Below, in pieces: positions 1-7,878 of a stretch of DNA of 38,369 bases. The position numbers were made by a program, and so were the translations under genes. The notes beneath the pieces were generated by a model, which was not told the origin of the DNA, made no database searches, and worked only from the letters and a program-made list of their open reading frames with translations. The stretch's first letter is position 1. Each line of letters starts with the position of its first letter. This DNA is from Gracilaria vermiculophylla. Its lineage: Eukaryota; Rhodophyta; Florideophyceae; Gracilariales; Gracilariaceae. The stretch is from contig JAHNZQ020000181.1 of assembly GCA_019155205.2 (NCBI GenBank), positions 2,703,929 to 2,742,297 on the forward strand, given 5' to 3'.

Positions 1-761
1 GATATCAGAACAAAAAATAATTGGGAAAAGTTTTAATGTTTTCACCTAACTACAAAGTAATTAAAATTGACCTCATATGAGGTCATTTGACCTCATATGA
101 GGTCGCTGGTCAGATAGACACTAGATATAAGGACCTGATGGTGGGCGACTGCCATACCTTTAAAGCCGAGTTTTATCATCAGTCTTTTTTCAATTAGTTA
201 AGTGCCACAAATTAACTGTCTCGTAACATGAATGAAAGTTTTCCAAGTTGAAGCCATGTTTGGGAATCGCCGAAAGAAAGTGTATATAGTTTCCAATACA
301 TACTCTCAAATGCAGCTTCGGCTATCAGAGCTCAAGGACCATAAAAAATAGCCTATTACACTGGACAGTTTTAAGTTACCTGAGTCGCGATTCGCAACAG
401 TCTAGGGCCGCGCTCGGCATGAAAAAATGGCAACAACATGCTTTCCTCTCTTGTGTGCTGAAGCATTCAATCGTAGAGGCTTGCCAGAACCAAACACAAG
501 CTTCATAGAATTTGTGCAGTATTTTGATGGAAATTATAATTACGGTTGTTTTGATGCAAAGCGCCAATAACCGGCAGCAATCTTTATGAAATCAGCGCAG
601 ACCCCAACGCTCGTGCTCGCTCGTTCGGGACCGACTCGTTGCCAACGTGATCGCGCATCTGCCTGAAAGTCGGCGACCGGAGCTTTCCACGGGTTTAGTC
701 CCGGGCACGGGCGGCGTTTTAGGGAGAGAAGACGGCTGGATCACGCTGTGCTATCATAACA
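1..761. other. Intergenic, AT-rich, window start to ALG12
   Basis: No convincing gene on either strand. The short frames here match no family I know. The left part is AT-rich and carries a doubled palindrome, annotated separately. From about 600 the DNA becomes more GC-rich towards ALG12. I found no tRNA-like A or B boxes. Confidence 0.6.
68..104. promoter_or_regulatory. Doubled 16-18 bp palindrome
   Basis: The perfect palindrome TGACCTCATATGAGGTCA occupies 68-85. Its 16-bp core GACCTCATATGAGGTC recurs exactly at 89-104. The two cores start 20 bp apart, close to two helical turns, so two symmetric dimers would lie on the same DNA face. This is seen directly; a role as protein-binding sites is inference. 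It lies about 660 bp upstream of ALG12 and may belong to a gene outside the window. Confidence 0.5.
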
Positions 762-2424
762 ATGCGGGCCGTTTACCTCGAATCCGTGCTGCTTTCCAGC
801 GTCATGCTGTTGCATCTCTTTCTCACTCCGTACACAAAGGTTTGTTCTCGCGGCTTGCTTTCCCAACATGTTGAAAAACTTTTTGTCCTCGTTCAAACTG
901 ACTCAAGTTTCCGATTTATGATGAAGACAGGTAGAAGAGAGCTTTAATCTGCAGGCCATGTACGATCTGTTGTACAAGCCGTGGGGAGATGTATCCAGGT
1001 TCGACCACACAGAGTTCCCCGGCGTGGTGCCGCGCACGTTTATTGGCCCCCTTCTCATCTCTGTGCCGGCAATGATACCCAAAGTGTTGCTCAGTGCATC
1101 GCCGTTCACAATGCTGCTGGTGGTGAGAGCAAGCCTTGGGTTTTGGGTTGTGTTATCATTGATGCAAGTGCGAGTGGCACTGTGTCGGCGCTATTCTCAG
1201 CTGACAGCCATGGTGTTCACGGCCATGACGGCTGCGCAGTTTCACATAATGTTCTATGCCAGCCGCCCCCTGCCGAATACATTTGCGCTGGTTCTCAGCA
1301 ACTTGGCGCTGGCAGATCAGTTGCAACCAGCAGCAAGCCGAAAACCGTACCGCTCGCTTGTGCTGCTGTCTGTGGCGTGCGCTTTGTTTCGATGCGAGCT
1401 GTGCCTGTACATATTGATGACGCTGGTGGTAAACGTTGTGGCAGGTCGTATTTCATTTGTGCGCGCTGTCAAGTACGGGGCGGCATCGGCCGTGGTGACG
1501 GCTGTGGCCTCCATCGCGGTGGATTCGCACTTTTGGGGCCGGGTGAGCTACCCAGAGTTGGAAGTGTTCTACTTCAACGTGGTGCAGAACAAGAGCTCGG
1601 CGTGGGGGACACAGCCGTTTCTGTGGTACTTGTACAACGCCCTTCCGCGAGCGCTGGGCGGTAGCTACGTGCTGGCGCTGAAGGCGTTGTTTGGCGGGGA
1701 GGGAGACGTGGGCATGGTGGTGGTGCCGGCGCTGCTGTTCGTGGGCGCGTACTCGATTCTGCCACACAAGGAACTGAGGTTCATCTTTTACGTGGTGCCG
1801 GTGCTGAACGCGGCGGCGGCGGTGGGGGTGGAGAGCGAGGTTCGGCGGGCGGTGGAGAGGGGGGCGGGTAGGAAGGGGGGGCGGGTGCGGGCGGCGGTGC
1901 TGGGGGGGTTTGTGGCGGCGACGTTGGCGAGCAGCATCGCGCAGACGGTGGTGTCGAGCGCGGCGTCACGGTGGAACTACCCGGCGGCGCACGCGATGCG
2001 GCGCATGCACGCGCTGGAGGAGCGGCTGTGCGCGGGGGGGGAGCGGCGGCGCGCGCTGGTGCACGTCGACGCCGACTCGGCGATGGGCGGCGTGTCGCAG
2101 TTTGTGCAGGAGTCGTACGACCGGCGGCGCAGCTGCTGCACGTGGCGCTACTCCAAGCGCGAGGACGTGCAGCGGCTGCGGCTGGCTAACTTCTCGCACC
2201 TCCTGTGGGCCAACCGCTCGGTGCGCGGCTTCCGCGTCGTGCACGTCGAGCGCGCGTTCACCGCCGTGCTGTGGCGCCGCGCCCGCATCGCCACCGCGCC
2301 GCACACCTTCGTGCACCGCAACCACAACTTTTCCGCCGCCGCGGACGCCACGGGCGCCATCGCGGACGCCGCGGATACCGCTACGGACGCCGCGGACGCC
2401 GCCACGGACCCCTTTTTTCGGTGA
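762..2424 (+). CDS. ALG12: ALG12 Dol-P-Man:Man7GlcNAc2-PP-dolichol alpha-1,6-mannosyltransferase, two exons
   Basis: GT22-family ER membrane enzyme that adds the eighth mannose to the lipid-linked N-glycan precursor in the ER lumen, using dolichyl-phosphate mannose. Exon 1 is 762-839 and exon 2 is 931-2424, giving 523 residues. The intron, 840-930, starts GTTTGT and ends ATGAAGACAG, with a CTGAC branch candidate at 898-902. Joining the exons rebuilds the GT22 signature TPYTKVEESFNLQAMYD, which an unspliced reading starting at 958 lacks. Other family blocks are DHTEFPGVVPRTFIGP, NKSSAWGTQPFLWYLYNALPR and LPHKELRFI, with many hydrophobic segments between them. The last ~35 residues are Ala/Thr/Asp repeats unlike the family and lie in extremely GC-rich DNA. 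Composition jumps in GC from about 1790, inside the gene. The family call is firm, and the splice sites are well supported by homology. Confidence 0.93.
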
Positions 2425-2512
2425 GCGCGAAAACACGCGCGCCGCCCGGGGCCCCTCGGCCGCTCTACACCCTTCCCCCGCCGTTCCCCGCCGCTCAGCT
2501 TTACGACCCTTT

Positions 2513-2559
2513 CCCCCCCCCCCCCCCCCCCCCCCGCCCCCCCTCGCGACCGCGCCCGT

Positions 2560-2598
<39 letters not shown>

Positions 2599-2600
2599 GG
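2513..2600 (+). repeat. C23 homopolymer and CCCGCG repeats before U2AF2
   Basis: A run of 23 C (2513-2535) is followed by a G and seven more C. CCCGCG-type repeats then run to 2600, directly before the U2AF2 ATG. The G-rich complement could form quadruplexes and the C strand an i-motif (inference). The run length may be uncertain through sequencing error. Confidence 0.8.
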
Positions 2601-2601
2601 C

Positions 2602-4038
2602 ATGCAGCACGCGCGCCGCGACCGGCTTCCTTCGCCGCCGCGGCGGCGGCGGCGCCGCCCCACGCTGTGGGACGTGCGCCACTTCCCTTACGGCATCCCC
2701 GTGCCGCCGCCCGGCGCCGCTGCATCATTCGCGCCGCACGCGCTCCGCGCGCCGCCGCCGCCGCCGCGACCCGACGCCGCCGCCCCCCCCGCGCCGATCC
2801 CCGGCCCCCGTGACGCCGTGCGCGCCCCCCTCCGCGGCGAAACCGGCCCGCTGGCCGGCATCGACATCGCCGCCCTCAAGGCGCTGCTCAACCCCCCCGC
2901 CCAACGCGCCCTCACGCCCACCGCTCAGCTCAGCCCCGCCCCCCCCTCGCTCGCCGCGGAGCCCAACATGCAGGCCACGCGCCACGCGCGCCGCCTGTAC
3001 GTCGGCAACCTCCCGCCAGACACCACCGACGCGCAGATCGAGGACTTCTTCAACCGCGCGCTGCAGGCGTCGCACGGCGCCGAGTCGCCCGGCAACGCCG
3101 TCATCTCCGTGTACACCAACCTGGAGAAGCGCTTCGCCTTCATCGAGACGCGCACCGTGCGCGAGGCCGCCGCGGGGCTGGCGCTGGACGGCGTCAAGTT
3201 TGGCGACATGTTTCTGCGCCTCAGGCGGCCCAACGACTACAACGCCGCGCTGGCGGGCGACGCGCGCCCGCCGGACCGCTTCGACGCCAGCATCCTGGGC
3301 ATTGTGTCCACGCAGGTGTCGGACGGCCCGAACAAGCTCTTCGTGGGCGGCATCCCGTACAACCTCAGCGAAGATCAGATCAAGAACCTGCTGTCCAGCT
3401 ACGGGGCGCTGGCGGCGTTCAATCTGATTAAAGAGCCCAACACGGGCATGAGCAAAGGCTTTGCTTTCTTCGAGTACGTGGACGCGGCGGTGGTGGACGC
3501 CGCCTGCGAGGGGCTGCACGGCATGCAGGTGGGCGACAAGACGCTCACCGTGCGGCGCGCCACGCACACCAACGGCGCGGCCACGCACGCGTCGGGCGTC
3601 ATGGCGCCGCCGCCGGGCAACGGCGGCGGCAGCAGCGCCGGCGTCGGCGGCGGCGGCGGCGGCGCCGCCGCCGTCGCGCTGGGCATGAACGGGGGGGGGG
3701 GCATGCGCGTGCACGCGCTGCTGCCAGAGCTGTCGCGCGTGGTGGCCGTGTGCGACGCACTCACGGACGAGCAGCTGGAGGACGACGACGAGTACGGCGA
3801 CATTGTGGACGACATGCGCGAGGAGGCGCGCAAGCTGGGCGGCGTCAAGGAGCTGCTGGTGGCGCGGCCGCGCGACGGCGACCGGCTGCGCAACGCCGTC
3901 GGCAAGGTGTTTGTCAAGTTTGGCCGCGCCGAGGACGCCGAGCGCGCCGTCCTCACCTTCGAGGGCCGCCGCTTTGGCGCCCGCGTCGTGCGCGCCCGCT
4001 TCTTCGACGAGCGCCGCTTCGACCAACGCCAGTTTTGA
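2602..4038 (+). CDS. U2AF2: U2AF large subunit (U2AF65)
   Basis: Nuclear splicing factor that binds the polypyrimidine tract and helps U2 snRNP dock at the branch site. The protein has 478 residues. Arg-rich residues 14-19 and the LWDV motif (Trp23) match the ULM peptide that binds U2AF35. RRM1 has RNP2 LYVGNL (132-137) and RNP1 KRFAFIET (176-183). RRM2 has LFVGGI (246-251) and KGFAFFEY (285-292). A Gly-rich linker (about 336-367) leads to the C-terminal UHM (about 370-470), with the acidic block EDDDEYGDIVDDM and the RRF motif (456-458), which contacts SF1-type ligands. The N-terminal RS region is short, and the Gly linker is expanded by GGC codons. A U2 snRNA gene lies 8 kb downstream. The start is the first ATG after the C-rich tract. 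Confidence 0.93.
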   Translation: MQHARRDRLPSPPRRRRRRPTLWDVRHFPYGIPVPPPGAAASFAPHALRAPPPPPRPDAAAPPAPIPGPRDAVRAPLRGETGPLAGIDIAALKALLNPPAQRALTPTAQLSPAPPSLAAEPNMQATRHARRLYVGNLPPDTTDAQIEDFFNRALQASHGAESPGNAVISVYTNLEKRFAFIETRTVREAAAGLALDGVKFGDMFLRLRRPNDYNAALAGDARPPDRFDASILGIVSTQVSDGPNKLFVGGIPYNLSEDQIKNLLSSYGALAAFNLIKEPNTGMSKGFAFFEYVDAAVVDAACEGLHGMQVGDKTLTVRRATHTNGAATHASGVMAPPPGNGGGSSAGVGGGGGGAAAVALGMNGGGGMRVHALLPELSRVVAVCDALTDEQLEDDDEYGDIVDDMREEARKLGGVKELLVARPRDGDRLRNAVGKVFVKFGRAEDAERAVLTFEGRRFGARVVRARFFDERRFDQRQF

Positions 4039-4191
4039 GCCGCGAAAAACGCCCAGCGCCCACCCGCCGCTCCCCGAATATATCGCCGCGCTTTTTGTCT
4101 CTGGCGCTGTCGCGCGTCGGCCTCGTCCGCCGCCCATCAACCCCCCCCACCCCTCCCCCACCCCCCTCCCCGTCGGCTTGGGTGTGCCGTC

Positions 4192-5148
4192 ATGGAGAGC
4201 CCGGAGGGCGCCGGCGACGGTGACGAGGACAAGCGCGCCGCGGAGGCGGCCGCCGCGCAGCGCCCTCCCGCGGGCAGCGGCGACGGCCTGCACGCGGTGC
4301 GCGTCCCCGAGCGCGTCGTGCGCACGCACGTCATCAACTACTTGCTGCACAACTTTTACGGGCAGACAGCGATGGCGTTGGTCAAGCAGCAGTTGCAACG
4401 CGAGCGCGACAGCGACGGCGACGGCGATGGCGGCGGCGACGGCGGCGGCGACGGCGGCGGTGGCGGCGTCGGCGTCGGCGACGGTGGCGGCGACGGCGGC
4501 GGCGGCGGCGGCGGCGACGGCGGCGGCGGCGACGGCGGCGGCGGCGACGGCGGCGGCGGCGCTGGGGACATGCAGGCGCTGCTGGCCGAACTCAGCAGCC
4601 GGCAGCGCATGACGGAGCGGCTGCGGCAGGGCGACGTGCTGCAGTCGCTGCGGGAGGCGGACGCCATCGTGCAGCGGCGACACACGACGATCGGCAAGCA
4701 GTACCCCGCGCTGCACGCGCGGCTGCTTTGCCAGCACTTCACGGAGCTGATCCGCGAGCGGCGCACGGTGGAGGCGCTGCGCTTCGCGCAGACGGCGATC
4801 GCCCCGGTGGGCCGGCGCGACGCCGCGGCCATGGCGCTGCTGCGCCGCTACTTCGCGCTGCTGGCGTACAAGCAGCCCGAGCTCAGCCCGCTCTTCGAGC
4901 TGGTGGACGTGCGCCAGCGCGACGCGCTGGCCGACGAGCTCAACGGCCGCGTGTGCGCGCTGATGCGGTGGGGGCGCGCGCGCGGCGACGTGCGCTGCGA
5001 GCTGGAGCGGCTGCTGAGGCAGCTGACGGCCGTGATGCGGCGCGTGCATGGCGGCGACGACGCGGCGGCCGCCGCGTGGCGGCTGGGCGACGTGTGGGAG
5101 CGGCGCGGCGACGAGCGCGCCGAGGCGGCTGTCGCCGAACGCCAGTAG
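4192..5148 (+). CDS. GID8: GID8/TWA1-like LisH-CTLH-CRA protein of the CTLH ubiquitin ligase
   Basis: Likely scaffold subunit of the GID/CTLH E3 ubiquitin ligase. The protein has 318 residues, against roughly 230 in usual GID8. LisH is about 41-72 (VVRTHVINYLLHNFYGQTA), CTLH about 136-198, and CRA follows from about 199 to 265. The stretch QHFTELIRERRTVEALRFAQ and the later FALLAYKQPELSPLFELV follow GID8 more closely than RanBPM. Between LisH and CTLH sits an insert of about 50 Gly/Asp residues (73-124) encoded by GGC and GAC repeats (4405-4560), which accounts for much of the extra length. The start follows a C/T-rich tract and is the first ATG in frame. RanBP9/10 or MAEA-type paralogues are the alternative. 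Confidence 0.82.
   Translation: MESPEGAGDGDEDKRAAEAAAAQRPPAGSGDGLHAVRVPERVVRTHVINYLLHNFYGQTAMALVKQQLQRERDSDGDGDGGGDGGGDGGGGGVGVGDGGGDGGGGGGGDGGGGDGGGGDGGGGAGDMQALLAELSSRQRMTERLRQGDVLQSLREADAIVQRRHTTIGKQYPALHARLLCQHFTELIRERRTVEALRFAQTAIAPVGRRDAAAMALLRRYFALLAYKQPELSPLFELVDVRQRDALADELNGRVCALMRWGRARGDVRCELERLLRQLTAVMRRVHGGDDAAAAAWRLGDVWERRGDERAEAAVAERQ
4405..4560 (+). repeat. GGC/GAC triplet repeat inside GID8
   Basis: About 155 bp of imperfect GGC and GAC triplets encode a Gly/Asp linker. It lies in frame between the LisH and CTLH domains. Such tracts often vary in length between individuals (general knowledge). Confidence 0.85.
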
Positions 5149-6209
5149 AGCTTGCGCGCGGGGTGGGGAGGGAAAGGCACTGAGGGGCGCTGCGGTGTCG
5201 TTGGTTTTACTGAGGCGGCTGGCGTGGCGGGGAAGGGGGGGAGGCGCGCGCGCGCTGCATGTGCGCCGCGACGGACAGGGCGAAAATTGAGGCGGTGGCC
5301 GAGATGAGCGTGCGACGGGCGATGCGGTGGGGGGGCGCGCGGCTGGCGACGGGGCGCGAGGGGCGCGCCGTGGCCGAGCACGCGGGAGGGGTGGCGTGGT
5401 GGCGCGCTTGGCGGCACGGGGCGCGGTGCGCGGGGAGCGCGCGCGCGGGCAGAAAGGCGTGCGTCGAAGCGGGGGCCATGAGGCGGGCGGCAGGCGGAGG
5501 TTGGTGGCGATGGAGGAGAGAGATGGCGGAGTGCGGTGGCTCTGCCAGGAGGAGGGCGGTTGTTGGATAAGAATGGGGGCGGTGGTTGGGGAAGAAGGAG
5601 GCCAGTGGCGAAGGAAAGGGGCGGGTGTTGGCGATGGGGAAGACGTCGATGACGGGTGACGACGGACGAGCGAAGACGGACAGAGAACGACGGACGGATG
5701 TTGAAGGAGGAGCAGCGGCGCAGTCGCCGCGCCGCTCTTAAGCGCGACGGCGAGTGCGCAGGCGGTGGCGGGGGGGATGGCGGCGGCAGGGGCGGCTCGC
5801 GCAACGGCGCTGGCGCTGCAGCAGCGCGGTGGCGGAGATATTTGGCGCGTGGCACGGCGCGCCGCGACGCTATTGGGCGCCGTAGATACGCGCCGTGTGC
5901 AAATCGGCGCGTGCGTGCCCGCGGCGGCCGCCAACGCGTGCGCGCCACGTGGTGCTGTACCCAGTGCGCGCGCGCCAGGTGGTAGCGCGCATCCCACAGC
6001 ACGGCAGCTGCAATCTCCGCCTCGCGCCGCCCATAAGCGGCGCCCCGCCGCCCTTAAGCGGCGCCCCGCCTTAGCCCCCCCCCCCTCCGTCAACCGCGCT
6101 CCTGTCGTCCACCGCCGTCCACCGCCGCCACCCTCCGCCGTCCAACGTCGTACGCCGCGCGTCTTCCCCACCAGCTCCCCTCCCCTTCACCCCCTTCTAG
6201 TCCAGCGCC
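5149..6209. other. GC-rich intergenic region before cbbX
   Basis: About 1 kb with no recognisable gene. The plus strand is G/purine-rich to about 5700, then mixed. Long open frames on both strands here are a by-product of high GC and match nothing. The right end holds paired repeats and C-rich sequence that probably form the cbbX promoter. Confidence 0.6.
6034..6070 (+). promoter_or_regulatory. Paired 16-bp direct repeat in the cbbX promoter
   Basis: TAAGCGGCGCCCCGCC occurs at 6034-6049 and again at 6055-6070, start to start 21 bp (two helical turns). It lies 140-176 bp before the cbbX ATG. A related TTAAGCGCGACGG occurs near 5737. A regulatory role is inferred from repetition and position only. 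Confidence 0.4.
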
Positions 6210-7406
6210 ATGGCCTTCATTCCTACAGGCGCCGCCCCCCTCCGCGGCTCCCGCACCTCCCGCGCCCGAGTGCTGTGCCCTCAGCGCACTCCCCGCCGCC
6301 TCTCCACCCCGCGCATGGCCGACACCGAGACGCCACAGTACGAGACTCCCGTCACGCGTCGCCTCTCCGACGCTCTCAAGGAGAAGGACGTCGAGGCGCG
6401 TAAAGTGCGCGAGGAAAACGAGCGCAAGGAGCGCGAGAAGCAGGAGAGGAGGATGGCACGCCAGTTGAAGGTCGACAAGCTCAACAGCATCCCCGACGAC
6501 CTTGAGGTCGGCAGCGTCAACCAGCACATGTACGAGGCTGGCGTGCAGGAGGAGCTGACCAAGCTCGACAACGACCTTGTCGGCCTCAAGCCCGTCAAGA
6601 CGCGCGTCGCCGAAATTGCCGCGCTACTCATCGTCGACAAGCTCCGCAAGGGCCTCGGGCTCGAGACTGCCGTCCCGTCGCTGCACATGTCTTTCACCGG
6701 CGCCCCGGGTACCGGCAAGACCACCGTGGCCATGAGGATGGGGCAGCTGCTCAAGAGGATGGGCTACTGTCGCCAGGGCCACCTTGTCGTCGCCACCCGC
6801 GATGACCTCGTCGGCCAGTACGTCGGCCACACCGCCCCCAAGACCAAGGAAGTTATCAAGAAAGCATTTGGCGGCGTGCTGCTCATCGATGAGGCTTACT
6901 ACCTCTACAACGCCTCTAACGACAAGGATTATGGCCAAGAGTCTATCGAGATTCTGCTGCAGGTGATGGAGCACCAGCGCGACGACCTTGTCGTCGTCCT
7001 GGCGGGCTACGAGGATCGCATGGACCGATTCTACGGCTTCAACCCTGGCATGAGCTCTCGTATCGGAAACCACATCCAGTTCCCTAACTACTCTTCCGAC
7101 GAACTTGTCGAGATTGCCAGGGTCATGAGTCGTGACCTAGAATACGAGTTTGCCGAAGGCTCTGATGAGGTGTTCAAAAAGTACCTTGAGAAGCGCATGG
7201 AAATGCCCTACTTTTCTAACGCGAGGACCGTGCGCAACGCCGTCGATCGTGCGCGCATGAGAGCGTCCATCCGTCTTTTCAACGAGGCGATGACCCCTGG
7301 CTCGGACGGCATGGTTTCCAAGACCGACCTGATGACGATTCTTCCGCAGGACCTCGTCAGCGCTGAGGAACTTGGAGCGCGTGGTACCAGCGTTATCGTG
7401 GAATAG
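6210..7406 (+). CDS. cbbX: Nuclear-encoded plastid CbbX, red-type Rubisco activase
   Basis: AAA+ ATPase that remodels inhibited red-type (form ID) Rubisco in the plastid stroma. The protein has 398 residues. A transit peptide of roughly 35-45 residues begins MAFIPTG, with the early Phe usual for red algal plastid import, and is rich in Arg, Ser and Pro. A charged helical stretch (about 55-90) precedes the AAA core. The Walker A is GAPGTGKT (164-171). The pore loop is the YVG in DDLVGQYVGHTA (204-206). The Walker B is VLLIDEAY (223-230), and MSSRIGNH (281-288) has the arginine expected near the arginine finger. Red algae also carry a plastid-encoded cbbX (known), so this is presumably the nuclear partner subunit. 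It is the best taxonomic marker in the window. Confidence 0.95.
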   Translation: MAFIPTGAAPLRGSRTSRARVLCPQRTPRRLSTPRMADTETPQYETPVTRRLSDALKEKDVEARKVREENERKEREKQERRMARQLKVDKLNSIPDDLEVGSVNQHMYEAGVQEELTKLDNDLVGLKPVKTRVAEIAALLIVDKLRKGLGLETAVPSLHMSFTGAPGTGKTTVAMRMGQLLKRMGYCRQGHLVVATRDDLVGQYVGHTAPKTKEVIKKAFGGVLLIDEAYYLYNASNDKDYGQESIEILLQVMEHQRDDLVVVLAGYEDRMDRFYGFNPGMSSRIGNHIQFPNYSSDELVEIARVMSRDLEYEFAEGSDEVFKKYLEKRMEMPYFSNARTVRNAVDRARMRASIRLFNEAMTPGSDGMVSKTDLMTILPQDLVSAEELGARGTSVIVE

Positions 7407-7878
7407 ACCGCTAGTAATTTTTTTTTCCCTTTCCCATGCATGTGTATGTTGTTAAGAGCCGCGACCGCGTCAAGTCTCGGTGGAGCGCCGTGAGGAGGGC
7501 GAGGGAAGCGGAGGGGCTCGGTCTCAGTGGCGCAAAGCTGGTTCAGCGCGCGGAAGCGGAGCATTAAACAGAGCGCATCGACCCGTTTGCCGTTTGCCCG
7601 TGCCGACGCGCGCCCAAGCGCGCGCGTTTTACCGAACCTTCGTAATTCCGCACCAATGCGCTGTCTCGCACGGGGAGATCTCGAGACAATTTGGTCACGT
7701 AGGGCGCCGTTTTGATCTTGACCAATCCATCCGTCCCATCTGCCACCGCTTTCCACCGCCACCCCCTCAGCCTTTTGCACCTGTCGCGCCACACGGCCTC
7801 GCCCGAGCCTGGTGACCCCCGGCGGCGGTCCCCGGATCCGCTCCGGCCGCTCGTCCTTTCTTCGCCGCGCCGCAGGAC
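7407..7878. other. Intergenic, cbbX to 7879 gene
   Basis: No gene recognised. A nine-T run follows the cbbX stop, and the rest is moderately GC-rich. It presumably holds the cbbX 3' end and the promoter and leader of the next gene. Confidence 0.5.

Noticed and set aside
1910..3427. 505-codon forward frame overlapping ALG12 and U2AF2
   Set aside because: Arg/Pro/Ala-rich shadow frame of two clearly conserved proteins.
2725..6171. 1148-codon open frame on the minus strand
   Set aside because: It runs antisense to U2AF2 and GID8 and consists of low-complexity Ala/Arg/Pro runs. High GC removes stop codons, so length is no evidence here.
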